Both the position numbers and the translations under genes were made by a program. This document shows positions 52,651-61,537 of a DNA stretch of 64,000 bases, one piece after another. The stretch's first letter is position 1. Every line of letters begins with the position of its first letter. Location: positions 62,001 to 126,000 of the forward strand of contig NZ_AQXR01000009.1 in assembly GCF_000376885.1 (NCBI RefSeq). Reading direction: 5' to 3'. Source of the DNA: Alloscardovia criceti DSM 17774 (GTDB taxonomy: Bacteria > Actinomycetota > Actinomycetes > Actinomycetales > Bifidobacteriaceae). The notes below the pieces were generated by a model. It was given only the letters and a program-made list of their open reading frames with translations, was not told the DNA's origin and did not search any database.

Positions 52651-53166
52651 TTAAAATTGAACGTGCTGGAAATCATACCCACCCTGTCGTGTTATGAAGG
52701 TTATGGGGTGGGTTTGGTTTGTGATGAGTGTTTTATTTTCTTCTACGGATACTTGTATGCGCGCGTACAAGTATTGAAGGTCGAGTGTTGTAGGAAACAG
52801 GGGCGCGTATGCTCGATGCCTGTCTAACATTTGTTTGTCTCTGTCAGACGTGTGTGGCAATACTGTGAGCGTGTTTGAACCTGTGTAGCCTATGACGGTT
52901 ATAGCGTTTTTGCATAGTATGCTTGCTAGCGATGCCATAAAGAACACGGGCAAGTCCCTAACTCCGTATGTGCTTATAGCGGGGTGGGGAATTTCCGCAT
53001 GATCCGCATAAATAAGAACTGCTAAGTAGGCCGCGTTGTGTCGTGCTTCATCGGAAACAAAACCCTTACTAATATCAAAGGTTTGTATAATGAGAAAATC
53101 TTGAATACTTGTCAGACAGCTTTCAATACTGTTCGCGTAGTTTTTATTTACGTGTAGCGCGTTCAT
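52651..53166 (-). CDS. Satellite protein of unknown function, 171 aa
   Basis: Not recognised. Starts MNALHVNKNYANSIESCLTSIQDFLI; contains a helical middle and a beta-rich C-terminus. It overlaps the 3' end of the excisionase-like gene and is followed by the helicase gene after 14 nt, so it belongs to the early operon. AGAAGA lies before the ATG. Confidence 0.65.
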   Translation of the reverse strand: MNALHVNKNYANSIESCLTSIQDFLIIQTFDISKGFVSDEARHNAAYLAVLIYADHAEIPHPAISTYGVRDLPVFFMASLASILCKNAITVIGYTGSNTLTVLPHTSDRDKQMLDRHRAYAPLFPTTLDLQYLYARIQVSVEENKTLITNQTHPITFITRQGGYDFQHVQF

Positions 53167-53344
53167 ATTCTTCTGCCTTGCTTTCCAACCAAGCATCTAA
53201 ATCACACTTACGATACAAAATTTTCCGTGGCGTGACTTTAATAAAAGTTGGGCCCGTACTTTGGTAACGCATATTCGCTAGCGTCCCTTTTGTGATATGT
53301 AAATATTTGCTCGCCGTATCTGGCGTAAGAATTTCGGTATCCAT
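53144..53344 (-). CDS. Excisionase-like helix-turn-helix protein, 66 aa
   Basis: Short MerR/HTH_17-type DNA-binding domain: LTPDTASKYLHITKGTLANMRYQSTGPTFIKVTPRKILYRKCDLDAWLES. First gene of the leftward operon, divergent from the repressor. GGAGGG lies before ATG 53344. Roles in excision and/or promoter activation are typical of such proteins. Confidence 0.82.
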   Translation of the reverse strand: MDTEILTPDTASKYLHITKGTLANMRYQSTGPTFIKVTPRKILYRKCDLDAWLESKAEEYERATRK

Positions 53345-53525
53345 TTCCTTAACCCTCCGTATAGATATCCTTGCCATGGCTCTTATATGTAACCCTCTTA
53401 AGCACACTATACATCATTTCGGCTATGTTACAAACACATGACTAGTTATTAAAGCCTTTTACGGCTAATTAAGCGCTTTTCATCGGCGTGTTTATCATTC
53501 TTAGTCACGGCTAGTATTTATAAAT
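53345..53525. promoter_or_regulatory. Divergent control region with three CGGCTA repeats
   Basis: 181-bp gap between the excisionase-like and repressor genes. CGGCTA occurs at 53420-53425, 53462-53467 and 53508-53513 (42 and 46 bp apart). The last copy is just before the repressor start. Candidate operators of the repressor. Confidence 0.5.
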
Positions 53526-54248
53526 ATGGATGAAAACATTACTATTGGCAGAAATCTTGCATCATTGAGGAAACAAGCCAACATATCGCAGGAACGTCTA
53601 GCAAACGACATGAAGGAACTAGGACATAAGTGGAGCAAAGCTACTGTATGGAGTATCGAGCAAGGTAAGAGACCATTGCGCCTAGATGAGGCAAAATCCC
53701 TTCTGCTTTGTCTCGACTTGCCCCAAGACTCTGGGTTATCAAAACTCCTTGAACCTGATAACACAATAGAAAAAATCAAAGATGGGTTTGGGAATGTATG
53801 GACCGCTGAGGGCGCAGTTACTATTGCATTGCGCACATTAGCAAACGTATATGTAGCGCAGATACTTCTTCTCGCCACCCAAAAAATTAACCTTGATAAC
53901 GAGCTAAACCCAACAGAAGGCTATGAGTCACAATTATTCGCTAAAGGGAATAATGAAGATTTTCGAATGTTAGTACAGGAATTTAATGACAATGAATACT
54001 CACCAGACTCACATACCGACTTATATCGGATAGCAATACTAGACGCTTTGCACGTTGCAGCAGACCAAACTAACGGCATGGAAGAGCTAATAAAGACTCT
54101 CAGCACCACGGGGTATTTAAAACACATCGAAACTATATTAGGTGGCAGCTTAGCTGATTTAGCAGTTAAATATCGAGAAACACAATTAGCCTATGACACA
54201 ATGCTTAAGAAAGCTCAACAAGCAAGAAGAAGTAAGGCAATGGACTAG
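53526..54248 (+). CDS. XRE-family repressor of the integrative element
   Basis: 240 aa. Helix-turn-helix in residues about 6-65 (LRKQANISQERLANDMKELGHKWSKATVWSIEQGKR). The C-terminal 170 residues are helical with no LexA-type protease motif, so release from repression would not be by self-cleavage; PICI Stl repressors are instead released by binding a phage protein. AT-rich. Followed by the integrase gene after 17 nt, transcribed together. Confidence 0.82.
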   Translation: MDENITIGRNLASLRKQANISQERLANDMKELGHKWSKATVWSIEQGKRPLRLDEAKSLLLCLDLPQDSGLSKLLEPDNTIEKIKDGFGNVWTAEGAVTIALRTLANVYVAQILLLATQKINLDNELNPTEGYESQLFAKGNNEDFRMLVQEFNDNEYSPDSHTDLYRIAILDALHVAADQTNGMEELIKTLSTTGYLKHIETILGGSLADLAVKYRETQLAYDTMLKKAQQARRSKAMD

Positions 54249-54265
54249 CAAGAAAGATAGTTCTT

Positions 54266-55351
54266 ATGGTTTCGTATCGTAGTCGTAAGGGGAAAAATGG
54301 CACGCACTGGTACGTGTCATGGAGAGACGCGGACAAACACCAACGCACTAAAGGCGGTTTTACACGTAAAATAGACGCCGAAAAATGGGCAGCCGAACAC
54401 GTTATAGTTGCACAAGTAAAAGGCACCTACGTAGATCCCCAAGCAAGCCGAACCCTTATAGGACAACTCGGAGAACAATGGCTCAACAGTCACACAACAT
54501 GGTCTAACAGTTACACATATAGCATGCGTATCGCATGGCAAACATGGGTAGAACCCCAATGGGCACACAGAAGATTAGACAGCATACGCACCAGCGAAAT
54601 ACAAGCATGGGTTACACACATGGGCGAACAGCGCAGCCCCAGCGTAGTCAAACGCGCTTATGGCATACTTCGCGGAATCTACGACATGGCCGCAAAAGAC
54701 CATCTCATAAGCCTCGCCCCTACGCAAGGAGTGGAACTACCTAAGAAAAGAAAAGCAGACAAACACATTTACACACCTACCCAGTTAAAAGCCATCGCAC
54801 AGGCCAGCGGGGAGCATGCGTCACTTGTCTATGTTCTCGGGTTATGCGGACTACGGTGGGGGGAAGCCACCGCATTGACTGTAGAAGATTTCGACAAGAC
54901 AAACAGCACTCTACGCATTAATAAAGCCGTGAAGAAAATAGGCAACCGCACAGAAGTCAGCAAACCGAAAACCCTTAAAAGCATACGTACCGTATATCTG
55001 CCCCAGTTCCTTACGGATATGCTTGCACAAGAGATCCACGACAGAAAACCAACAGATTTACTATTCCCCAACAGGCACGGGGGCTATTTACGTCATGAGG
55101 CTACCAGTGACCAAAATCATGGGTGGTTAAAAACAGCCATGATAAAAGCAGGCGTACCCCTCTACAGAGCACACGACCTGAGGCATACGGCAGCAAGCAT
55201 TGCTATTAGTAGTGGCGCAAACGTGTATGCCGTTCAACGCATGCTAGGGCATGAGAACGCAAGCACGACCCTGAACACGTATGCTGATTTATTCGAGAAA
55301 GATGCCAATAATGCAGCCATGCGCATCAACGCCACCATGCAAGCATTATGA
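54266..55351 (+). CDS. int: Tyrosine recombinase integrase
   Basis: 361 aa. N-terminal arm-binding domain (YRSRKGKNGTHWYVSW...), SAM-like core-binding domain (about 65-165) and catalytic domain with R197 (GLRWGEA), H303-DL-R306 (HDLRHT), H329 (GHENAS) and Y339 (NTYADLF). It lies 115 bp from the right att repeat, the usual place for the enzyme that made the insertion. Confidence 0.94.
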   Translation: MVSYRSRKGKNGTHWYVSWRDADKHQRTKGGFTRKIDAEKWAAEHVIVAQVKGTYVDPQASRTLIGQLGEQWLNSHTTWSNSYTYSMRIAWQTWVEPQWAHRRLDSIRTSEIQAWVTHMGEQRSPSVVKRAYGILRGIYDMAAKDHLISLAPTQGVELPKKRKADKHIYTPTQLKAIAQASGEHASLVYVLGLCGLRWGEATALTVEDFDKTNSTLRINKAVKKIGNRTEVSKPKTLKSIRTVYLPQFLTDMLAQEIHDRKPTDLLFPNRHGGYLRHEATSDQNHGWLKTAMIKAGVPLYRAHDLRHTAASIAISSGANVYAVQRMLGHENASTTLNTYADLFEKDANNAAMRINATMQAL

Positions 55352-55357
55352 GAATGT

Positions 55358-55374
55358 ACAACATTTGTACAACA
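55358..55374. repeat. Right 17-bp end motif, probable integrase arm site
   Basis: Identical to 47980-47996 (ACAACATTTGTACAACA). Three further 10-bp spaced AGTGATT repeats follow at 55391, 55401 and 55411. Confidence 0.6.
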
Positions 55375-55466
55375 ATTTACGTATATTCACAGTGATTTAT
55401 AGTGATTCACAGTGATTGAAAAATAAGGGCTTACGAGAAAAACTCGCGGAAACACTAGACACTAAA

Positions 55467-55493
55467 AGGGGTTCGAGTCCCCTTACCTCCACT
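55467..55493 (+). repeat. Right attachment site (attR core)
   Basis: 27 bp identical to 47879-47905; the tRNA-Ala fragment marks the right end of the element. Confidence 0.92.
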
Positions 55494-55499
55494 AGTTCT

Positions 55500-55535
55500 A
55501 AAGCCTTGAAAACATTGGGTTTTCGGGGCTTTTTT
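55500..55535 (+). terminator. Original tRNA-Ala terminator, displaced by the insertion
   Basis: AAAGCC/GGCTTT and GAAAAC/GTTTTC stems separated by a 2-nt mismatch, loop ATTGG, then T run. It now follows the att repeat rather than the functional tRNA. Confidence 0.7.
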
Positions 55536-55783
55536 GTTGCTCAGATTTATGTCTATTTCCTTCTAAAATACCCTATTTTTTTCATGTTGAGAGTTCCGCT
55601 AGAGCACGCAGGGGGCATGTCAATCGCACACGCATCGCACGGGACTTTCAAAAAGATTGTTGGAGAGAGAAAACCATTAATTCGCAATCGAGCATCCTGC
55701 AATGTTTGAAATCATGCAATCGATTGTCGCGGGATAGAAGCTAATCTTCATGCGTGTTTCAACAATTCTCGATTTTTCTCCTC

Positions 55784-56315
55784 TTTTTTGCAAAAGTGAC
55801 CATCGAGTCATCGTTGGCAATTCTACACCGATCACAGTTCGTCAGAAACCCAGTAAAGAGAAGGCCTACGAAAGGTTGTCAAGAAAGTTAGATAATCATC
55901 TCAATTCTCTGAAAACCAAAATGGTCCAATCTGCAAAAAAGCATTCAAAAACAGGCTATGTCATCCTTATTTTTTCTCACTAAGCTTGTTCACCGCTCTA
56001 TTATTCAAGAAAATTCACGAAAACCCGCCCACCCCCTCCCCAAAAAGGTCATGTCTGATGTTAAGCCCACTCACATGTCTGCCGGCCTCGTGCCAACCGT
56101 GCGAGAATACTCTGGATAATAATTAGTAATTTTTGAGTTTTCGATGAGTCGGCTGAGCACATTCGTACTTTTTCAGTTTTTCTCCGGTACAGATGCACTT
56201 CTTGCACACTTTTTGCAAAACGGACCACAGCTTCATAACACGCAAAAATGCACCCGTTGAAATCGAAGGTCTTCAGAAAATACGCAAATACAGTAATGGT
56301 CCAAACTGCAAAAAA
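55784..56315. repeat. Two inverted-repeat elements in the int-ansA gap
   Basis: Elements at 55784-55940 (157 bp) and 56210-56315 (106 bp). Arms fit the family: TTTTTTGCAAAAGTGACCAT with ATGGTCCAATCTGCAAAAAA, and TTTTTGCAAAACGGACCAC with ATGGTCCAAACTGCAAAAAA. The 106-bp length matches no other copy. No gene is supported in 55536-56503. Confidence 0.82.
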
Positions 56316-56503
56316 TTCGTCATAAGAGCCAGCGCAGGCTAGACGTTCAAAATTCTCATGCAAAAGCCAACGTTCACCATTTTTCATTCCTGGCCTTCGT
56401 TGGCTTTTCACTATCTGCACCGAGCGCAGGACCACCCCACCTCGTCTGTCCAACGAACCGTAACGATGAGTGACGCGTATCCCCACCCGCCCATACGAGA
56501 CAA

Positions 56504-57517
56504 TTACTTATTTTTACAATAAGCCGGTGTCAGTTCACCCGCAATCGGCTTTGCCATCCACTGCGCAAGCTCCTGCCCGGTCAGCCCCTGCGAAAGGAGG
56601 AATACGATTTTTGCATAGGCGGCTTCCAGTGTCATATCGCCGGTGCCCACTGCTCCAGCCTGGGCAATTGCGCTGCCAGTTTCGTAATGACCTAGTAGCA
56701 CCTCGGCCTGCTGGCATTGCGAAGACACAATGACCGGCACGCCGTCGCGGATCACGGATTCGATGACGCGCGTCAATCCCGGCTCGTCGGATGGCACGTT
56801 ACCCACACCATAGGCGCGCATAAGCACGGCTTCCGGGCGCGGCGTGAGGATATGTTCGAGGCGCTCGGCCGTAATGCCCGGCACCATATCGAGCACGACC
56901 ACATCGTGACGGGTATAGGGTTGAGGATTCTCCCAGCCGCAGCCCATGCGCTCAACCGGATACCAACGCCATGGCGCACCTGTGCGAGCGAGCGGGCCCG
57001 TGGCAGGCGAAGAGAAACCTTCAAAGGCCCACGAAGACCGCTTCGTCACGCGGTTGCCCGCAAAAAGATGGTGACCGAAAAACAGTGTTACGCCTTGGAG
57101 ACGTTCGTCCAAGGCTGCGTTCAAGGCGCCTGTAACGTTAGCCGTCGCATCGGTCTCGACCATACCCAACGGTAGCTGAGAGCCGGTCAACACCACCGGC
57201 TTATCGAATTTCGTCAATGCATAGCTCAACGCCGCGGCGGAGTAGCTCATCGTATCCGTACCATGCAAAACCACAAAAGCATCCGCATCGTTGTGGTGTT
57301 GCCACAAATCGTCGATTATTGCCTGCCAATTCTCCGGCGTTGCATTCGATGAATCGATGAGCGGATCCAAATCCGTCGTGCTCACATTGCCTTCGCCCAG
57401 CTGTGTCCCTTGCAACACATGACTGAGCCACGCGTGCAAATCCGCCCCCGGGATCAAACCTTGAGGAGAATCAATCATGCCAATGGTTCCGCCGGTGTAG
57501 GTTATGTGAATACGCAT
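56504..57517 (-). CDS. ansA: L-asparaginase, type I-like
   Basis: Hydrolyses asparagine to aspartate and ammonia. The first catalytic threonine is in YTGGTIG (T11), the second in HGTDTM (T87, D88). No signal peptide, so cytoplasmic (type I). LTGSQLPLGM and FFGHHLFAGNRVTKRSSWAFEGFSSP are family segments. GGGGAGG lies before ATG 57517. It stands alone among repeat elements. Confidence 0.93.
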   Translation of the reverse strand: MRIHITYTGGTIGMIDSPQGLIPGADLHAWLSHVLQGTQLGEGNVSTTDLDPLIDSSNATPENWQAIIDDLWQHHNDADAFVVLHGTDTMSYSAAALSYALTKFDKPVVLTGSQLPLGMVETDATANVTGALNAALDERLQGVTLFFGHHLFAGNRVTKRSSWAFEGFSSPATGPLARTGAPWRWYPVERMGCGWENPQPYTRHDVVVLDMVPGITAERLEHILTPRPEAVLMRAYGVGNVPSDEPGLTRVIESVIRDGVPVIVSSQCQQAEVLLGHYETGSAIAQAGAVGTGDMTLEAAYAKIVFLLSQGLTGQELAQWMAKPIAGELTPAYCKNK

Positions 57518-57859
57518 TTTCCTCCCCTATTCGTGACAACGTTATGTGTGCTTGTGCGTTCGTATGTTTATACGTTTGCACACATTTTCGCGCTACCAAG
57601 CCTGAGATGGACAATTTTCCTCAGCAATTGGCTTTTACGGCTTCTACAACCTCAATTGCCCGAGCACGGGCTCAGCCCCGCTTCCATCCACGAATTCTCG
57701 AAAGACAGAACCCAAAGCTCCAGAACGCGAAACCTTGCAATCTTTAGTCTAATACTACGACTACGGAAGTAATACGTATCCGAGCACAGAAAAAGACAGT
57801 ACACAGACAGCAGGCCGTATGAAAAAAATTTTTACCTCTGTTCCTCGCAATCTGCCGAC

Positions 57860-57945
57860 TTTTTTGCATTTCGGACCATAAGAGAAAACCGTTTGCGCTT
57901 CATCTCGTAATACGACGAAGCGCAAACGGTCCAATCTGCAAAAAA
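57860..57945. repeat. Inverted-repeat element with a nested hairpin
   Basis: 86-bp element (arms TTTTTTGCATTTCGGACCAT and ACGGTCCAATCTGCAAAAAA). Its interior contains a perfect 14-bp stem, 57888-57901 with 57917-57930, which runs into the closing arm. The rest of the 577-bp gap (57518-58094) shows no gene. Confidence 0.82.
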
Positions 57946-58094
57946 TGCTACGCAAACCCAACAGGAGCACACATACGCCAGCTAGAAATTGAGAATGCTC
58001 TCACACAGGACATCCCAACATGTCATCTTCACATGTTGTCATCCCAAGTGTCTCAGCCTCAGCCCATCATCGGCCCAGCATCGGCCAAAGCTCC

Positions 58095-59921
58095 CTACAG
58101 GCGCACAACCACACCTTCCCACGGCGAGAGGCTCAGATCCTTCAGCGACTGCTCAGCATGAGCAGCGTCATATGTGCCGATGACGATTCGATCAGCAGAT
58201 TCCGCACTGGCATCACCCAGAAGACCAGCACTTTCAGCTGGTACCGGCACTTGCTGTCCCGAAACATTCACCATCACAAGCAGTCGTTCATCGCCCAAGC
58301 TTCGCGTGAACGCGTACACCTTATCGTCTGCTTCATCGACTAATTCCCAGTCTCCAGCGGCGACTACAGGATTCGTATGACGCAGCTCAATTAACTTTTT
58401 GTAGAAACTGTACACGGAATCTGGATCATCGAATTCGGCTGCCGCATTGATGGACACGTGGTTCGGGTTGACACTAATCCATGGCTCCTGAGCCCCAGCC
58501 TCTGTAAATCCCGCATACTGAGATCCATCCCATTGCATAGGCGTGCGCGCATTGTCACGACCTCGGCGCGCCAGAGCATCCATCATGGATTCCGACGTTT
58601 GGATGCCCGCCTCTTCAACGCGTTGACGGTACATGTTCAACGACTCCAAATCGCGGTACTGGTCCAAGGATGTGAAGTGCGCATTCGTCATGCCCAGCTC
58701 TTCGCCCTGATAGATATATGGCGTTCCGCGATGCATGTGCATAAGCAGGCCCAGTGCCTTAGCCGAACGCGAGCGCGATTCTTCGGTAGAATCATCTCCC
58801 CAGCGCGATACGGAGCGTGGTTGGTCGTGGTTGTTGAAGAAGAGACTTGCCCAGCCGGCTTGCGCGACGGCCCTTTGCTGATCTCCGAGTGTGCGCTTCA
58901 GGTCGCCCAAACGCAGATCAATAGGGTTCCACTTTGTATGGTTTTCGCAGTCGACATCTACGTGTTCGAAGAGGAAGAGCATGTCGAGTTCGCCGTTTTG
59001 CGGGTCTGTGACATGTCCGTTGCGTTCTGCAGTAATGCCTGGAGCCTCGCCTACGGTCAGGAAGCCTTCTCGCTGTGCGAATACGGCTTGGCGCATTTCG
59101 CTGAGGTATTCGTCGATGCGTGGTCCGTCTGAGCAGAATGGGAATGGCGAGGAGAAGCCGTCTGGGCCGACAGGGAGGTCTTCGATGTCGCTGCCTTCTT
59201 CGCCTGGTAAGCGTCCTTCAGCGTCGATGGTTTTGGAGACTTGGGTGATGACGTCCATGCGGAAGCCGTCGATGCCCCTATCCATCCACCAATTCATCAT
59301 GGCGTATACGGCTTGGCGTACTTCAGGGTTTTCCCAATTGAGATCCGGCTGTTTTTTGGAGTATTGGTGGAAGAAGTATTCGCCGCGCTGTGGGTCGAAT
59401 TCCCAAGCGGAACCGCCGAAGTAGGATCCCCACTTGTTTGGCTCTGCTCCGGGTTCGCCTGGTGTGAAGCCTTCGCGGGCTGGGCGCCACCAGTACCAGT
59501 CAGCGTGCGGATCGTTCTTATCTCGGCTGGCTTGGAACCATGCGTGTTCGTCAGAAGTGTGGTTGACGACGAGGTCCATGACGACCTTTAATCCGCGTTG
59601 ATGAGCTTGGTCGAGCAGCTCGTCCATATCGTCCAGTGTGCCGAAGAGTGGATCGATGTCTTGATAATCGGAAATATCGTAGCCGTTATCGTCTTGAGGT
59701 GATGTGAAGACTGGGCTAAGCCAGATGACGTCGACGCCTAGGTCTGCGAGGTAGTCGAGACGGCTCGTGATGCCTTTCAGATCGCCCATGCCGTCACCGT
59801 TGCTGTCTTGGAAGGAGCGTGGGTAAATCTGATAAACGACTGCGTTCGACCACCAAGGATTTGGAGTTGCACCGTTTGTGCGGATGGCATCTGTAAGAAG
59901 CATGCGTTGTGATGTGACCAT
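58095..59921 (-). CDS. GH13 alpha-glucosidase (oligo-1,6-glucosidase type)
   Basis: Hydrolyses alpha-glucosides such as isomaltose, maltose or sucrose-type oligosaccharides in the cytoplasm. Catalytic residues: nucleophile D223 (GFRMDVI), acid/base E292 (GEAPGI), transition-state D366 (NNHDQPRSV). VVYQIYPRSFQDSNGDGMGDL is the usual start of the barrel. MDLVVNHTSDEH is conserved region I. 608 aa. ATG 59921 follows AAAGGA. The sugar ABC transporter upstream on the same strand probably imports its substrate, although a 693-bp repeat-containing gap separates them. Confidence 0.93.
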   Translation of the reverse strand: MVTSQRMLLTDAIRTNGATPNPWWSNAVVYQIYPRSFQDSNGDGMGDLKGITSRLDYLADLGVDVIWLSPVFTSPQDDNGYDISDYQDIDPLFGTLDDMDELLDQAHQRGLKVVMDLVVNHTSDEHAWFQASRDKNDPHADWYWWRPAREGFTPGEPGAEPNKWGSYFGGSAWEFDPQRGEYFFHQYSKKQPDLNWENPEVRQAVYAMMNWWMDRGIDGFRMDVITQVSKTIDAEGRLPGEEGSDIEDLPVGPDGFSSPFPFCSDGPRIDEYLSEMRQAVFAQREGFLTVGEAPGITAERNGHVTDPQNGELDMLFLFEHVDVDCENHTKWNPIDLRLGDLKRTLGDQQRAVAQAGWASLFFNNHDQPRSVSRWGDDSTEESRSRSAKALGLLMHMHRGTPYIYQGEELGMTNAHFTSLDQYRDLESLNMYRQRVEEAGIQTSESMMDALARRGRDNARTPMQWDGSQYAGFTEAGAQEPWISVNPNHVSINAAAEFDDPDSVYSFYKKLIELRHTNPVVAAGDWELVDEADDKVYAFTRSLGDERLLVMVNVSGQQVPVPAESAGLLGDASAESADRIVIGTYDAAHAEQSLKDLSLSPWEGVVVRL

Positions 59922-60164
59922 GATGTGTGGTGTCCTTTCTGACTGTGCCTTTTTCTTTCTGTGCTTTGTGTGAATTGTTTGTTGTATGAGTGTGTGGTGT
60001 AAGTGTGGTGTTGCGCGCCGCTGTGGGTGCTTGTGCGACCCGTCCGAACGCTGCCAGCCCTTCACTGCGCTGTCACCACAAGTCTATGTCGTGTGCTGCC
60101 TTTCGTTAGTGCACTGCGTTGTGTTTTTACGTTTTTGCTGTGGGGATCTGCCGCTTTACGCTGC

Positions 60165-60444
60165 TTTTTTGCATTTCGGCCCATTTTTGCGCGCCCATTG
60201 CCTACGAGAATTCTCGAAAATGGTACGACATGCAAAATTTCATTCTAAAGCGCAACCTTTGATTGATTACTGCGCCGTTTTCGCGAACTTTTTTGCAGAA
60301 GTGACCACACGGCATTGTGCACGATTTTGCGCACAATTGCGGCTGTACAAAAACGTTGATTTCATGCTAAAAATTTTGGGTTTTCATTCCCAATTCGGGC
60401 GTGCCCTATCAGCGCAGAAACAAAATGGTCACTTCTGCAAAAAA
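60165..60444. repeat. Two inverted-repeat elements between the ABC permease and alpha-glucosidase genes
   Basis: Elements at 60165-60237 (73 bp) and 60289-60444 (156 bp). In the second, both arms carry the same central bases (GAAGT), so arms pair fully. A C8 tract follows at 60459-60466. Nothing else is seen in 59922-60534. Confidence 0.83.
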
Positions 60445-60534
60445 GTTGCCCCATTCGACCCCCCCCATAAAGAAAATTGTGCGTCGTTTTCCTCCCCGCC
60501 TACACAACCTTTAGAAATACAAGAAAAAAACAGA

Positions 60535-60586
60535 AAGTCTCGCACACAACGTGCGAGACTTCCCTTTTCTTTTCTTTTCTTTTCGA
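60535..60586. terminator. Terminator of the sugar ABC operon, with TTTTC repeats
   Basis: A perfect 11-bp stem (60535-60545 with 60551-60561). The - strand side continues into a T7 stretch, suiting the leftward operon. On the + strand it is followed by four tandem TTTTC units (60565-60584). Confidence 0.82.
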
Positions 60587-60614
60587 TTAGATACAAGCGC
60601 CTATTTCACAGCAC

Positions 60615-61532
60615 CTACTTCACAGCGCCGCGCATCACGCCACCAATCACCCACTTCTGAGCGATGATGTACACGATCAGCACTGGAGCCATGGCCATGA
60701 GATAGCTGGAGAACGCCATCGGATAATTCGTTGCAAATTGCGAGCTAAACACGTATTGCGCCAAAGGAATCGTCTGATTCGACTGATCAGTCAAGATAAT
60801 CAGAGGAAGCAGGAAGTCGTTCCATGCCCACAGAGCCGTCAAAATCGCAATCGTTGCGTTGATTGGACTCATCAGCGGGAAAATAATCTTCCAGAAGATG
60901 CGCCACGTGCTCGCCCCATCGATGCGTGCAGCTTCTTCCAACGAAATTGGAATCGAACGGATAAAACCGGTAGCGATAAACAGATTCGTGCCCAAACCAA
61001 GCGTCATGTACAGCAAGATCAAGCCCAGCTGATTATCCAAATGCCAAGAACCCATCTGCTTGGCAATTGGTAGCATGACCACCGGGAATGGCACAAACAT
61101 GGCTGCGATGAAGAAGTAATACAGGAAGCGGAAGAAGCGCTTATCCATATTGCGTGCCACCGCGTATGCCACGAAAGTATTCGTGAGCAAGGTCAAAACG
61201 ACTGCAAGCACGGTGATGATAGCGGAATTCAGTGCCGCCTTAGGATAGTCCACCTTGGCCGACGCAGCCGCGAAATTCGACCACTGCCAGGAGGTTGGCA
61301 AAGCAAAAGTGCCCGCCTCTGCAGGCGTCTTCAATGCCGTGACGATGGTGAAGTACAACGGCACGAGCACGGTCAACGACAGCACGGCAACGGCCGCTGT
61401 AAGCCACCAATTGATGTTGTGATCGCGGTGCTTCTTCGCACGACCAGCACGACCTACCTGACCCGCGCGACCAGCCCCAGCCCCAGCACCAGCACTCACG
61501 CTCGATTGATTCAAAGATTGTGCAGCTGACAT
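60615..61532 (-). CDS. Sugar ABC transporter permease, MalG type
   Basis: 305 aa, six membrane helices. The EAA loop (EEAARIDGASTWRIFWKIIFPL) contacts the ATPase. The N-terminus is an unusual Gly/Ala/Arg-rich tract (AGAGAGAGRAGQVGRAGRAKK) before helix 1. ATG 61532 was chosen; a GTG at 61541 overlaps the upstream stop as GTGA and is also possible. No ATPase gene is in the operon, so a shared MsmK-like ATPase elsewhere is likely. Confidence 0.93.
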   Translation of the reverse strand: MSAAQSLNQSSVSAGAGAGAGRAGQVGRAGRAKKHRDHNINWWLTAAVAVLSLTVLVPLYFTIVTALKTPAEAGTFALPTSWQWSNFAAASAKVDYPKAALNSAIITVLAVVLTLLTNTFVAYAVARNMDKRFFRFLYYFFIAAMFVPFPVVMLPIAKQMGSWHLDNQLGLILLYMTLGLGTNLFIATGFIRSIPISLEEAARIDGASTWRIFWKIIFPLMSPINATIAILTALWAWNDFLLPLIILTDQSNQTIPLAQYVFSSQFATNYPMAFSSYLMAMAPVLIVYIIAQKWVIGGVMRGAVK

Positions 61533-61537
61533 TGTTA

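Larger units (their letters stand above)
47879..55493. mobile_element. 7.6-kb integrative element, PICI-like capsid-encoding phage satellite
   Basis: Bounded by 27-bp direct repeats (47879-47905 and 55467-55493) derived from the tRNA-Ala 3' end. Rightward genes: repressor and integrase. Leftward genes: excisionase-like, unknown, AAA helicase, four small genes, scaffold-like and HK97-like capsid. No recognisable portal, terminase, tail or lysis genes. It is more AT-rich than the chromosome and free of the chromosomal inverted repeats. The layout resembles phage-inducible chromosomal islands; mobilisation by a helper phage is inference. Confidence 0.85.
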
